Assembly: GCA_015183035.1 (NCBI GenBank)
Contig: JACZZP010000004.1
Location: 2,653,784 to 2,717,783 of the forward strand
Length of the DNA stretch: 64,000 nucleotides
Source: Meloidogyne chitwoodi
Taxonomy: Eukaryota; Nematoda; Chromadorea; Rhabditida; Meloidogynidae
Direction: 5' to 3'
Part shown: piece by piece, positions 49,701-64,000 of the stretch
Position numbering within the stretch: the stretch's first letter is position 1
Layout of the letters: each line of letters opens with the position of its first letter
The notes under the pieces: model-generated
What the model saw: the letters and a program-made list of their open reading frames with translations, nothing else
Database searches by the model: none
What the model was told of the DNA's origin: nothing
Translations under genes and position numbers: made by a program

Positions 49701-52700
49701 GTTTTTGAGAAAAATTTTTTTGAAAATAGAAGGAGTAAAGGTACACCCTCTTCTACCTTTAAGTTTCATTGGGTGTATAAAAAATTAAACTCCAAACCTT
49801 TAAGCTTCAAAAGGTACAGAAGAGACCAGATACGGTCACATCCAAGCCTTAGAGCTTCAATAGGTGTAGAAGAGACAAGCCACTTCCACTTTGGAGAGCT
49901 TGGGTTTTGGCTGGGTGTAAAAAGGGAGATGGGGGGAACAAATTTATTAACTTTTTATTTCTATGGTATTTCTTCAAATTTTTTTCTTTTATTATGATTC
50001 TCATTCTATATTCTTCATTCTTAAGCAAAAATTATCAACTTTTAACAGAACAGTCAAAAGTTGCAAGTTGCTGAACATAGAAATATTTTGGGGTGAAAAA
50101 ATTTTTTAAATTGAAAAATTTTTTTATTCCAATGTTAAATTATACTGAATTTGGTATCATTCGAAAGAGCTTTGAAAAGCTGTATCGAATGAGTTATTTA
50201 TTTAAAATTCTAACGAGTAGAATTCGAGAACCAGGTCCATGAACATTTGAATTTTTTGGGGAGAATAAATTTTTTAAATTGAAAAATTTTTTTATCCCTC
50301 TATAAGATTATTCTAAATTTGGTATCATTCGAAAGAGCTTTGAAAGCTGAATCGAATGAGCTATGAAAATCAAAAATCGTATGACTAGTTTTTGAGAACC
50401 AAGTCCATAAACATTGGAATTTTTTGGGGGTGAAGGAATATTTAAAACTTCGATAAAAAAATTTCCTCGGAAGCATATTCGCTGTAATTTGTATCATTTG
50501 TAGAGCTCGAAAAACTGAATCGAATGAGCTATGATAGACCTCCTAAATAAGAAGGCTTTGAGAGATATGATTTTTTGAAGAAAAATTTGGGGGAGGAATA
50601 TTTTTGAACTTTTATAAAAAAAATTCCATCGTTGGAAATTTGCTGAATTTAGTATCATTTGAAAGAGCTTAAAGAGCTGAATCGAATGAGCTATAAAATT
50701 CAAAAATCCATCGACTAGTTTTTGAGAAAAATTTTTTTGAAAATAGAAGGAGTAAAGGTACACCCTCTTCTACCTTTAAGTTTCATTGGGTGTATAAAAA
50801 ATTAAACTCCAAACCTTTAAGCTTCAAAAGGTACAGAAGAGACCAGATACGGTCACATCCAAGCCTTAGAGCTTCAATAGGTGTAGAAGAGACAAGCCAC
50901 TTCCACTTTGGAGAGCTTGGGTTTTGGCTGGGTGTAAAAAGGGAGATGGGGGGAACAAATTTATTAACTTTTTATTTCTATGGTATTTCTTCAAATTTTT
51001 TTCTTTTATTATGATTCTCATTCTATATTCTTCATTCTTAAGCAAAAATTATCAACTTTTAACAGAACAGTCAAAAGTTGCAAGTTGCTGAACATAGAAA
51101 TATTTTGGGGTGAAAAAATTTTTTAAATTGAAAAATTTTTTTATTCCAATGTTAAATTATACTGAATTTGGTATCATTCGAAAGAGCTTTGAAAAGCTGT
51201 ATCGAATGAGTTATTTATTTAAAATTCTAACGAGTAGAATTCGAGAACCAGGTCCATGAACATTTGAATTTTTTGGGGAGAATAAATTTTTTAAATTGAA
51301 AAATTTTTTTATCCCTCTATAAGATTATTCTAAATTTGGTATCATTCGAAAGAGCTTTGAAAGCTGAATCGAATGAGCTATGAAAATCAAAAATCGTATG
51401 ACTAGTTTTTGAGAACCAAGTCCATAAACATTGGAATTTTTTGGGGGTGAAGGAATATTTAAAACTTCGATAAAAAAATTTCCTCGGAAGCATATTCGCT
51501 GTAATTTGTATCATTTGTAGAGCTCGAAAAACTGAATCGAATGAGCTATGATAGACCTCCTAAATAAGAAGGCTTTGAGAGATATGATTTTTTGAAGAAA
51601 AATTTGGGGGAGGAATATTTTTGAACTTTTATAAAAAAAATTCCATCGTTGGAAATTTGCTGAATTTAGTATCATTTGAAAGAGCTTAAAGAGCTGAATC
51701 GAATGAGCTATAAAATTCAAAAATCCATCGACTAGTTTTTGAGAAAAATTTTTTTGAAAATAGAAGGAGTAAAGGTACACCCTCTTCTACCTTTAAGTTT
51801 CATTGGGTGTATAAAAAATTAAACTCCAAACCTTTAAGCTTCAAAAGGTACAGAAGAGACCAGATACGGTCACATCCAAGCCTTAGAGCTTCAATAGGTG
51901 TAGAAGAGACAAGCCACTTCCACTTTGGAGAGCTTGGGTTTTGGCTGGGTGTAAAAAGGGAGATGGGGGGAACAAATTTATTAACTTTTTATTTCTATGG
52001 TATTTCTTCAAATTTTTTTCTTTTATTATGATTCTCATTCTATATTCTTCATTCTTAAGCAAAAATTATCAACTTTTAACAGAACAGTCAAAAGTTGCAA
52101 GTTGCTGAACATAGAAATATTTTGGGGTGAAAAAATTTTTTAAATTGAAAAATTTTTTTATTCCAATGTTAAATTATACTGAATTTGGTATCATTCGAAA
52201 GAGCTTTGAAAAGCTGTATCGAATGAGTTATTTATTTAAAATTCTAACGAGTAGAATTCGAGAACCAGGTCCATGAACATTTGAATTTTTTGGGGAGAAT
52301 AAATTTTTTAAATTGAAAAATTTTTTTATCCCTCTATAAGATTATTCTAAATTTGGTATCATTCGAAAGAGCTTTGAAAGCTGAATCGAATGAGCTATGA
52401 AAATCAAAAATCGTATGACTAGTTTTTGAGAACCAAGTCCATAAACATTGGAATTTTTTGGGGGTGAAGGAATATTTAAAACTTCGATAAAAAAATTTCC
52501 TCGGAAGCATATTCGCTGTAATTTGTATCATTTGTAGAGCTCGAAAAACTGAATCGAATGAGCTATGATAGACCTCCTAAATAAGAAGGCTTTGAGAGAT
52601 ATGATTTTTTGAAGAAAAATTTGGGGGAGGAATATTTTTGAACTTTTATAAAAAAAATTCCATCGTTGGAAATTTGCTGAATTTAGTATCATTTGAAAGA

Positions 52701-55700
52701 GCTTAAAGAGCTGAATCGAATGAGCTATAAAATTCAAAAATCCATCGACTAGTTTTTGAGAAAAATTTTTTTGAAAATAGAAGGAGTAAAGGTACACCCT
52801 CTTCTACCTTTAAGTTTCATTGGGTGTATAAAAAATTAAACTCCAAACCTTTAAGCTTCAAAAGGTACAGAAGAGACCAGATACGGTCACATCCAAGCCT
52901 TAGAGCTTCAATAGGTGTAGAAGAGACAAGCCACTTCCACTTTGGAGAGCTTGGGTTTTGGCTGGGTGTAAAAAGGGAGATGGGGGGAACAAATTTATTA
53001 ACTTTTTATTTCTATGGTATTTCTTCAAATTTTTTTCTTTTATTATGATTCTCATTCTATATTCTTCATTCTTAAGCAAAAATTATCAACTTTTAACAGA
53101 ACAGTCAAAAGTTGCAAGTTGCTGAACATAGAAATATTTTGGGGTGAAAAAATTTTTTAAATTGAAAAATTTTTTTATTCCAATGTTAAATTATACTGAA
53201 TTTGGTATCATTCGAAAGAGCTTTGAAAAGCTGTATCGAATGAGTTATTTATTTAAAATTCTAACGAGTAGAATTCGAGAACCAGGTCCATGAACATTTG
53301 AATTTTTTGGGGAGAATAAATTTTTTAAATTGAAAAATTTTTTTATCCCTCTATAAGATTATTCTAAATTTGGTATCATTCGAAAGAGCTTTGAAAGCTG
53401 AATCGAATGAGCTATGAAAATCAAAAATCGTATGACTAGTTTTTGAGAACCAAGTCCATAAACATTGGAATTTTTTGGGGGTGAAGGAATATTTAAAACT
53501 TCGATAAAAAAATTTCCTCGGAAGCATATTCGCTGTAATTTGTATCATTTGTAGAGCTCGAAAAACTGAATCGAATGAGCTATGATAGACCTCCTAAATA
53601 AGAAGGCTTTGAGAGATATGATTTTTTGAAGAAAAATTTGGGGGAGGAATATTTTTGAACTTTTATAAAAAAAATTCCATCGTTGGAAATTTGCTGAATT
53701 TAGTATCATTTGAAAGAGCTTAAAGAGCTGAATCGAATGAGCTATAAAATTCAAAAATCCATCGACTAGTTTTTGAGAAAAATTTTTTTGAAAATAGAAG
53801 GAGTAAAGGTACACCCTCTTCTACCTTTAAGTTTCATTGGGTGTATAAAAAATTAAACTCCAAACCTTTAAGCTTCAAAAGGTACAGAAGAGACCAGATA
53901 CGGTCACATCCAAGCCTTAGAGCTTCAATAGGTGTAGAAGAGACAAGCCACTTCCACTTTGGAGAGCTTGGGTTTTGGCTGGGTGTAAAAAGGGAGATGG
54001 GGGGAACAAATTTATTAACTTTTTATTTCTATGGTATTTCTTCAAATTTTTTTCTTTTATTATGATTCTCATTCTATATTCTTCATTCTTAAGCAAAAAT
54101 TATCAACTTTTAACAGAACAGTCAAAAGTTGCAAGTTGCTGAACATAGAAATATTTTGGGGTGAAAAAATTTTTTAAATTGAAAAATTTTTTTATTCCAA
54201 TGTTAAATTATACTGAATTTGGTATCATTCGAAAGAGCTTTGAAAAGCTGTATCGAATGAGTTATTTATTTAAAATTCTAACGAGTAGAATTCGAGAACC
54301 AGGTCCATGAACATTTGAATTTTTTGGGGAGAATAAATTTTTTAAATTGAAAAATTTTTTTATCCCTCTATAAGATTATTCTAAATTTGGTATCATTCGA
54401 AAGAGCTTTGAAAGCTGAATCGAATGAGCTATGAAAATCAAAAATCGTATGACTAGTTTTTGAGAACCAAGTCCATAAACATTGGAATTTTTTGGGGGTG
54501 AAGGAATATTTAAAACTTCGATAAAAAAATTTCCTCGGAAGCATATTCGCTGTAATTTGTATCATTTGTAGAGCTCGAAAAACTGAATCGAATGAGCTAT
54601 GATAGACCTCCTAAATAAGAAGGCTTTGAGAGATATGATTTTTTGAAGAAAAATTTGGGGGAGGAATATTTTTGAACTTTTATAAAAAAAATTCCATCGT
54701 TGGAAATTTGCTGAATTTAGTATCATTTGAAAGAGCTTAAAGAGCTGAATCGAATGAGCTATAAAATTCAAAAATCCATCGACTAGTTTTTGAGAAAAAT
54801 TTTTTTGAAAATAGAAGGAGTAAAGGTACACCCTCTTCTACCTTTAAGTTTCATTGGGTGTATAAAAAATTAAACTCCAAACCTTTAAGCTTCAAAAGGT
54901 ACAGAAGAGACCAGATACGGTCACATCCAAGCCTTAGAGCTTCAATAGGTGTAGAAGAGACAAGCCACTTCCACTTTGGAGAGCTTGGGTTTTGGCTGGG
55001 TGTAAAAAGGGAGATGGGGGGAACAAATTTATTAACTTTTTATTTCTATGGTATTTCTTCAAATTTTTTTCTTTTATTATGATTCTCATTCTATATTCTT
55101 CATTCTTAAGCAAAAATTATCAACTTTTAACAGAACAGTCAAAAGTTGCAAGTTGCTGAACATAGAAATATTTTGGGGTGAAAAAATTTTTTAAATTGAA
55201 AAATTTTTTTATTCCAATGTTAAATTATACTGAATTTGGTATCATTCGAAAGAGCTTTGAAAAGCTGTATCGAATGAGTTATTTATTTAAAATTCTAACG
55301 AGTAGAATTCGAGAACCAGGTCCATGAACATTTGAATTTTTTGGGGAGAATAAATTTTTTAAATTGAAAAATTTTTTTATCCCTCTATAAGATTATTCTA
55401 AATTTGGTATCATTCGAAAGAGCTTTGAAAGCTGAATCGAATGAGCTATGAAAATCAAAAATCGTATGACTAGTTTTTGAGAACCAAGTCCATAAACATT
55501 GGAATTTTTTGGGGGTGAAGGAATATTTAAAACTTCGATAAAAAAATTTCCTCGGAAGCATATTCGCTGTAATTTGTATCATTTGTAGAGCTCGAAAAAC
55601 TGAATCGAATGAGCTATGATAGACCTCCTAAATAAGAAGGCTTTGAGAGATATGATTTTTTGAAGAAAAATTTGGGGGAGGAATATTTTTGAACTTTTAT

Positions 55701-58700
55701 AAAAAAAATTCCATCGTTGGAAATTTGCTGAATTTAGTATCATTTGAAAGAGCTTAAAGAGCTGAATCGAATGAGCTATAAAATTCAAAAATCCATCGAC
55801 TAGTTTTTGAGAAAAATTTTTTTGAAAATAGAAGGAGTAAAGGTACACCCTCTTCTACCTTTAAGTTTCATTGGGTGTATAAAAAATTAAACTCCAAACC
55901 TTTAAGCTTCAAAAGGTACAGAAGAGACCAGATACGGTCACATCCAAGCCTTAGAGCTTCAATAGGTGTAGAAGAGACAAGCCACTTCCACTTTGGAGAG
56001 CTTGGGTTTTGGCTGGGTGTAAAAAGGGAGATGGGGGGAACAAATTTATTAACTTTTTATTTCTATGGTATTTCTTCAAATTTTTTTCTTTTATTATGAT
56101 TCTCATTCTATATTCTTCATTCTTAAGCAAAAATTATCAACTTTTAACAGAACAGTCAAAAGTTGCAAGTTGCTGAACATAGAAATATTTTGGGGTGAAA
56201 AAATTTTTTAAATTGAAAAATTTTTTTATTCCAATGTTAAATTATACTGAATTTGGTATCATTCGAAAGAGCTTTGAAAAGCTGTATCGAATGAGTTATT
56301 TATTTAAAATTCTAACGAGTAGAATTCGAGAACCAGGTCCATGAACATTTGAATTTTTTGGGGAGAATAAATTTTTTAAATTGAAAAATTTTTTTATCCC
56401 TCTATAAGATTATTCTAAATTTGGTATCATTCGAAAGAGCTTTGAAAGCTGAATCGAATGAGCTATGAAAATCAAAAATCGTATGACTAGTTTTTGAGAA
56501 CCAAGTCCATAAACATTGGAATTTTTTGGGGGTGAAGGAATATTTAAAACTTCGATAAAAAAATTTCCTCGGAAGCATATTCGCTGTAATTTGTATCATT
56601 TGTAGAGCTCGAAAAACTGAATCGAATGAGCTATGATAGACCTCCTAAATAAGAAGGCTTTGAGAGATATGATTTTTTGAAGAAAAATTTGGGGGAGGAA
56701 TATTTTTGAACTTTTATAAAAAAAATTCCATCGTTGGAAATTTGCTGAATTTAGTATCATTTGAAAGAGCTTAAAGAGCTGAATCGAATGAGCTATAAAA
56801 TTCAAAAATCCATCGACTAGTTTTTGAGAAAAATTTTTTTGAAAATAGAAGGAGTAAAGGTACACCCTCTTCTACCTTTAAGTTTCATTGGGTGTATAAA
56901 AAATTAAACTCCAAACCTTTAAGCTTCAAAAGGTACAGAAGAGACCAGATACGGTCACATCCAAGCCTTAGAGCTTCAATAGGTGTAGAAGAGACAAGCC
57001 ACTTCCACTTTGGAGAGCTTGGGTTTTGGCTGGGTGTAAAAAGGGAGATGGGGGGAACAAATTTATTAACTTTTTATTTCTATGGTATTTCTTCAAATTT
57101 TTTTCTTTTATTATGATTCTCATTCTATATTCTTCATTCTTAAGCAAAAATTATCAACTTTTAACAGAACAGTCAAAAGTTGCAAGTTGCTGAACATAGA
57201 AATATTTTGGGGTGAAAAAATTTTTTAAATTGAAAAATTTTTTTATTCCAATGTTAAATTATACTGAATTTGGTATCATTCGAAAGAGCTTTGAAAAGCT
57301 GTATCGAATGAGTTATTTATTTAAAATTCTAACGAGTAGAATTCGAGAACCAGGTCCATGAACATTTGAATTTTTTGGGGAGAATAAATTTTTTAAATTG
57401 AAAAATTTTTTTATCCCTCTATAAGATTATTCTAAATTTGGTATCATTCGAAAGAGCTTTGAAAGCTGAATCGAATGAGCTATGAAAATCAAAAATCGTA
57501 TGACTAGTTTTTGAGAACCAAGTCCATAAACATTGGAATTTTTTGGGGGTGAAGGAATATTTAAAACTTCGATAAAAAAATTTCCTCGGAAGCATATTCG
57601 CTGTAATTTGTATCATTTGTAGAGCTCGAAAAACTGAATCGAATGAGCTATGATAGACCTCCTAAATAAGAAGGCTTTGAGAGATATGATTTTTTGAAGA
57701 AAAATTTGGGGGAGGAATATTTTTGAACTTTTATAAAAAAAATTCCATCGTTGGAAATTTGCTGAATTTAGTATCATTTGAAAGAGCTTAAAGAGCTGAA
57801 TCGAATGAGCTATAAAATTCAAAAATCCATCGACTAGTTTTTGAGAAAAATTTTTTTGAAAATAGAAGGAGTAAAGGTACACCCTCTTCTACCTTTAAGT
57901 TTCATTGGGTGTATAAAAAATTAAACTCCAAACCTTTAAGCTTCAAAAGGTACAGAAGAGACCAGATACGGTCACATCCAAGCCTTAGAGCTTCAATAGG
58001 TGTAGAAGAGACAAGCCACTTCCACTTTGGAGAGCTTGGGTTTTGGCTGGGTGTAAAAAGGGAGATGGGGGGAACAAATTTATTAACTTTTTATTTCTAT
58101 GGTATTTCTTCAAATTTTTTTCTTTTATTATGATTCTCATTCTATATTCTTCATTCTTAAGCAAAAATTATCAACTTTTAACAGAACAGTCAAAAGTTGC
58201 AAGTTGCTGAACATAGAAATATTTTGGGGTGAAAAAATTTTTTAAATTGAAAAATTTTTTTATTCCAATGTTAAATTATACTGAATTTGGTATCATTCGA
58301 AAGAGCTTTGAAAAGCTGTATCGAATGAGTTATTTATTTAAAATTCTAACGAGTAGAATTCGAGAACCAGGTCCATGAACATTTGAATTTTTTGGGGAGA
58401 ATAAATTTTTTAAATTGAAAAATTTTTTTATCCCTCTATAAGATTATTCTAAATTTGGTATCATTCGAAAGAGCTTTGAAAGCTGAATCGAATGAGCTAT
58501 GAAAATCAAAAATCGTATGACTAGTTTTTGAGAACCAAGTCCATAAACATTGGAATTTTTTGGGGGTGAAGGAATATTTAAAACTTCGATAAAAAAATTT
58601 CCTCGGAAGCATATTCGCTGTAATTTGTATCATTTGTAGAGCTCGAAAAACTGAATCGAATGAGCTATGATAGACCTCCTAAATAAGAAGGCTTTGAGAG

Positions 58701-61700
58701 ATATGATTTTTTGAAGAAAAATTTGGGGGAGGAATATTTTTGAACTTTTATAAAAAAAATTCCATCGTTGGAAATTTGCTGAATTTAGTATCATTTGAAA
58801 GAGCTTAAAGAGCTGAATCGAATGAGCTATAAAATTCAAAAATCCATCGACTAGTTTTTGAGAAAAATTTTTTTGAAAATAGAAGGAGTAAAGGTACACC
58901 CTCTTCTACCTTTAAGTTTCATTGGGTGTATAAAAAATTAAACTCCAAACCTTTAAGCTTCAAAAGGTACAGAAGAGACCAGATACGGTCACATCCAAGC
59001 CTTAGAGCTTCAATAGGTGTAGAAGAGACAAGCCACTTCCACTTTGGAGAGCTTGGGTTTTGGCTGGGTGTAAAAAGGGAGATGGGGGGAACAAATTTAT
59101 TAACTTTTTATTTCTATGGTATTTCTTCAAATTTTTTTCTTTTATTATGATTCTCATTCTATATTCTTCATTCTTAAGCAAAAATTATCAACTTTTAACA
59201 GAACAGTCAAAAGTTGCAAGTTGCTGAACATAGAAATATTTTGGGGTGAAAAAATTTTTTAAATTGAAAAATTTTTTTATTCCAATGTTAAATTATACTG
59301 AATTTGGTATCATTCGAAAGAGCTTTGAAAAGCTGTATCGAATGAGTTATTTATTTAAAATTCTAACGAGTAGAATTCGAGAACCAGGTCCATGAACATT
59401 TGAATTTTTTGGGGAGAATAAATTTTTTAAATTGAAAAATTTTTTTATCCCTCTATAAGATTATTCTAAATTTGGTATCATTCGAAAGAGCTTTGAAAGC
59501 TGAATCGAATGAGCTATGAAAATCAAAAATCGTATGACTAGTTTTTGAGAACCAAGTCCATAAACATTGGAATTTTTTGGGGGTGAAGGAATATTTAAAA
59601 CTTCGATAAAAAAATTTCCTCGGAAGCATATTCGCTGTAATTTGTATCATTTGTAGAGCTCGAAAAACTGAATCGAATGAGCTATGATAGACCTCCTAAA
59701 TAAGAAGGCTTTGAGAGATATGATTTTTTGAAGAAAAATTTGGGGGAGGAATATTTTTGAACTTTTATAAAAAAAATTCCATCGTTGGAAATTTGCTGAA
59801 TTTAGTATCATTTGAAAGAGCTTAAAGAGCTGAATCGAATGAGCTATAAAATTCAAAAATCCATCGACTAGTTTTTGAGAAAAATTTTTTTGAAAATAGA
59901 AGGAGTAAAGGTACACCCTCTTCTACCTTTAAGTTTCATTGGGTGTATAAAAAATTAAACTCCAAACCTTTAAGCTTCAAAAGGTACAGAAGAGACCAGA
60001 TACGGTCACATCCAAGCCTTAGAGCTTCAATAGGTGTAGAAGAGACAAGCCACTTCCACTTTGGAGAGCTTGGGTTTTGGCTGGGTGTAAAAAGGGAGAT
60101 GGGGGGAACAAATTTATTAACTTTTTATTTCTATGGTATTTCTTCAAATTTTTTTCTTTTATTATGATTCTCATTCTATATTCTTCATTCTTAAGCAAAA
60201 ATTATCAACTTTTAACAGAACAGTCAAAAGTTGCAAGTTGCTGAACATAGAAATATTTTGGGGTGAAAAAATTTTTTAAATTGAAAAATTTTTTTATTCC
60301 AATGTTAAATTATACTGAATTTGGTATCATTCGAAAGAGCTTTGAAAAGCTGTATCGAATGAGTTATTTATTTAAAATTCTAACGAGTAGAATTCGAGAA
60401 CCAGGTCCATGAACATTTGAATTTTTTGGGGAGAATAAATTTTTTAAATTGAAAAATTTTTTTATCCCTCTATAAGATTATTCTAAATTTGGTATCATTC
60501 GAAAGAGCTTTGAAAGCTGAATCGAATGAGCTATGAAAATCAAAAATCGTATGACTAGTTTTTGAGAACCAAGTCCATAAACATTGGAATTTTTTGGGGG
60601 TGAAGGAATATTTAAAACTTCGATAAAAAAATTTCCTCGGAAGCATATTCGCTGTAATTTGTATCATTTGTAGAGCTCGAAAAACTGAATCGAATGAGCT
60701 ATGATAGACCTCCTAAATAAGAAGGCTTTGAGAGATATGATTTTTTGAAGAAAAATTTGGGGGAGGAATATTTTTGAACTTTTATAAAAAAAATTCCATC
60801 GTTGGAAATTTGCTGAATTTAGTATCATTTGAAAGAGCTTAAAGAGCTGAATCGAATGAGCTATAAAATTCAAAAATCCATCGACTAGTTTTTGAGAAAA
60901 ATTTTTTTGAAAATAGAAGGAGTAAAGGTACACCCTCTTCTACCTTTAAGTTTCATTGGGTGTATAAAAAATTAAACTCCAAACCTTTAAGCTTCAAAAG
61001 GTACAGAAGAGACCAGATACGGTCACATCCAAGCCTTAGAGCTTCAATAGGTGTAGAAGAGACAAGCCACTTCCACTTTGGAGAGCTTGGGTTTTGGCTG
61101 GGTGTAAAAAGGGAGATGGGGGGAACAAATTTATTAACTTTTTATTTCTATGGTATTTCTTCAAATTTTTTTCTTTTATTATGATTCTCATTCTATATTC
61201 TTCATTCTTAAGCAAAAATTATCAACTTTTAACAGAACAGTCAAAAGTTGCAAGTTGCTGAACATAGAAATATTTTGGGGTGAAAAAATTTTTTAAATTG
61301 AAAAATTTTTTTATTCCAATGTTAAATTATACTGAATTTGGTATCATTCGAAAGAGCTTTGAAAAGCTGTATCGAATGAGTTATTTATTTAAAATTCTAA
61401 CGAGTAGAATTCGAGAACCAGGTCCATGAACATTTGAATTTTTTGGGGAGAATAAATTTTTTAAATTGAAAAATTTTTTTATCCCTCTATAAGATTATTC
61501 TAAATTTGGTATCATTCGAAAGAGCTTTGAAAGCTGAATCGAATGAGCTATGAAAATCAAAAATCGTATGACTAGTTTTTGAGAACCAAGTCCATAAACA
61601 TTGGAATTTTTTGGGGGTGAAGGAATATTTAAAACTTCGATAAAAAAATTTCCTCGGAAGCATATTCGCTGTAATTTGTATCATTTGTAGAGCTCGAAAA

Positions 61701-64000
61701 ACTGAATCGAATGAGCTATGATAGACCTCCTAAATAAGAAGGCTTTGAGAGATATGATTTTTTGAAGAAAAATTTGGGGGAGGAATATTTTTGAACTTTT
61801 ATAAAAAAAATTCCATCGTTGGAAATTTGCTGAATTTAGTATCATTTGAAAGAGCTTAAAGAGCTGAATCGAATGAGCTATAAAATTCAAAAATCCATCG
61901 ACTAGTTTTTGAGAAAAATTTTTTTGAAAATAGAAGGAGTAAAGGTACACCCTCTTCTACCTTTAAGTTTCATTGGGTGTATAAAAAATTAAACTCCAAA
62001 CCTTTAAGCTTCAAAAGGTACAGAAGAGACCAGATACGGTCACATCCAAGCCTTAGAGCTTCAATAGGTGTAGAAGAGACAAGCCACTTCCACTTTGGAG
62101 AGCTTGGGTTTTGGCTGGGTGTAAAAAGGGAGATGGGGGGAACAAATTTATTAACTTTTTATTTCTATGGTATTTCTTCAAATTTTTTTCTTTTATTATG
62201 ATTCTCATTCTATATTCTTCATTCTTAAGCAAAAATTATCAACTTTTAACAGAACAGTCAAAAGTTGCAAGTTGCTGAACATAGAAATATTTTGGGGTGA
62301 AAAAATTTTTTAAATTGAAAAATTTTTTTATTCCAATGTTAAATTATACTGAATTTGGTATCATTCGAAAGAGCTTTGAAAAGCTGTATCGAATGAGTTA
62401 TTTATTTAAAATTCTAACGAGTAGAATTCGAGAACCAGGTCCATGAACATTTGAATTTTTTGGGGAGAATAAATTTTTTAAATTGAAAAATTTTTTTATC
62501 CCTCTATAAGATTATTCTAAATTTGGTATCATTCGAAAGAGCTTTGAAAGCTGAATCGAATGAGCTATGAAAATCAAAAATCGTATGACTAGTTTTTGAG
62601 AACCAAGTCCATAAACATTGGAATTTTTTGGGGGTGAAGGAATATTTAAAACTTCGATAAAAAAATTTCCTCGGAAGCATATTCGCTGTAATTTGTATCA
62701 TTTGTAGAGCTCGAAAAACTGAATCGAATGAGCTATGATAGACCTCCTAAATAAGAAGGCTTTGAGAGATATGATTTTTTGAAGAAAAATTTGGGGGAGG
62801 AATATTTTTGAACTTTTATAAAAAAAATTCCATCGTTGGAAATTTGCTGAATTTAGTATCATTTGAAAGAGCTTAAAGAGCTGAATCGAATGAGCTATAA
62901 AATTCAAAAATCCATCGACTAGTTTTTGAGAAAAATTTTTTTGAAAATAGAAGGAGTAAAGGTACACCCTCTTCTACCTTTAAGTTTCATTGGGTGTATA
63001 AAAAATTAAACTCCAAACCTTTAAGCTTCAAAAGGTACAGAAGAGACCAGATACGGTCACATCCAAGCCTTAGAGCTTCAATAGGTGTAGAAGAGACAAG
63101 CCACTTCCACTTTGGAGAGCTTGGGTTTTGGCTGGGTGTAAAAAGGGAGATGGGGGGAACAAATTTATTAACTTTTTATTTCTATGGTATTTCTTCAAAT
63201 TTTTTTCTTTTATTATGATTCTCATTCTATATTCTTCATTCTTAAGCAAAAATTATCAACTTTTAACAGAACAGTCAAAAGTTGCAAGTTGCTGAACATA
63301 GAAATATTTTGGGGTGAAAAAATTTTTTAAATTGAAAAATTTTTTTATTCCAATGTTAAATTATACTGAATTTGGTATCATTCGAAAGAGCTTTGAAAAG
63401 CTGTATCGAATGAGTTATTTATTTAAAATTCTAACGAGTAGAATTCGAGAACCAGGTCCATGAACATTTGAATTTTTTGGGGAGAATAAATTTTTTAAAT
63501 TGAAAAATTTTTTTATCCCTCTATAAGATTATTCTAAATTTGGTATCATTCGAAAGAGCTTTGAAAGCTGAATCGAATGAGCTATGAAAATCAAAAATCG
63601 TATGACTAGTTTTTGAGAACCAAGTCCATAAACATTGGAATTTTTTGGGGGTGAAGGAATATTTAAAACTTCGATAAAAAAATTTCCTCGGAAGCATATT
63701 CGCTGTAATTTGTATCATTTGTAGAGCTCGAAAAACTGAATCGAATGAGCTATGATAGACCTCCTAAATAAGAAGGCTTTGAGAGATATGATTTTTTGAA
63801 GAAAAATTTGGGGGAGGAATATTTTTGAACTTTTATAAAAAAAATTCCATCGTTGGAAATTTGCTGAATTTAGTATCATTTGAAAGAGCTTAAAGAGCTG
63901 AATCGAATGAGCTATAAAATTCAAAAATCCATCGACTAGTTTTTGAGAAAAATTTTTTTGAAAATAGAAGGAGTAAAGGTACACCCTCTTCTACCTTTAA

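Larger units (their letters stand above)
25230..64000. repeat. Tandem array of a 1,017-bp higher-order unit, about 38.1 copies
   Basis: From 25230 to the window end the sequence repeats with an exact 1,017-bp period. The same landmarks recur at 25365, 26382, 27399 and so on to 62994 (37 steps). I saw no insertion, deletion or substitution between copies wherever I compared lines, for example 26221 against 46561. The array continues past the right edge. The copies are direct repeats. Each unit has open frames of 74, 65 and 89 codons, but two of the three start without an ATG and they read through the monomer structure, so I do not call them genes. This is satellite DNA, either recently amplified or very well homogenised. 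An assembly artefact in copy number is possible. Confidence 0.97.

Noticed and set aside
25365..63984. Open frames of 74, 65 and 89 codons recurring in every repeat unit
   Set aside because: They are a by-product of the perfect repeat. Two of three lack an ATG start, the 65- and 89-codon frames repeat parts of each other because they read through related monomers, and none resembles a protein.
25230..64000. CRISPR-like or prokaryotic repeat array
   Set aside because: The period is 1,017 bp with no variable spacers, and the neighbouring genes are intron-rich eukaryotic genes.

Overview
This is a eukaryotic, strongly AT-rich window, most likely from a nematode. The genes are cut into many short exons by introns mostly about 35-65 bp long. 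Several start codons sit a few bases after an AT-rich tract ending in AG, as at nematode spliced-leader acceptors. From memory, the eS7 protein also resembles the nematode form, for example in its KPQRG stretch and its FEFPEPLF end. I cannot fix the species.

Left part (1-24.9 kb): ordinary genes, nearly all on the minus strand. Reading from left to right these are: the 5' half of an ATG2 autophagy lipid-transfer gene (cut by the window start); an intact MO25/CAB39 gene; an N-terminal RASSF (RASSF7-10 type) gene with possible extra 5' exons; a compositionally odd 1 kb stretch; a decayed plus-strand short-chain dehydrogenase pseudogene; a 233-aa two-membrane-span protein of unknown function; a FAM20-family secretory-pathway kinase (famk-1 type); a 3.4 kb gene-poor stretch; a 134-aa single-span membrane protein of unknown function; and ribosomal protein eS7. 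For every intact gene I rebuilt the exon chain by hand. In each case the exon lengths and splice phases close without a frame break.

Right part (25,230-64,000): a tandem array of a 1,017-bp unit, about 38.1 copies in head-to-tail order. The period is exact and I saw no difference between copies; the array runs off the right edge. The unit is a higher-order repeat. It holds four diverged monomers of about 161-169 bp, each starting with the same dyad (arms TCATTCGA and TCGAATGA, or one or two bases different), and one of the four is split by about 350 bp of unrelated sequence. The left edge of the array falls exactly on the first base of a dyad, about 360 bp upstream of the eS7 start codon.

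Functionally the genes are unrelated housekeeping or signalling genes, and I see no gene cluster acting in one pathway. The most unusual content is the satellite. Next come a near-perfect 21-bp-stem hairpin in a RASSF intron, two GC-AG introns, a 17-nt microexon in the FAM20 kinase, and the pseudogene.
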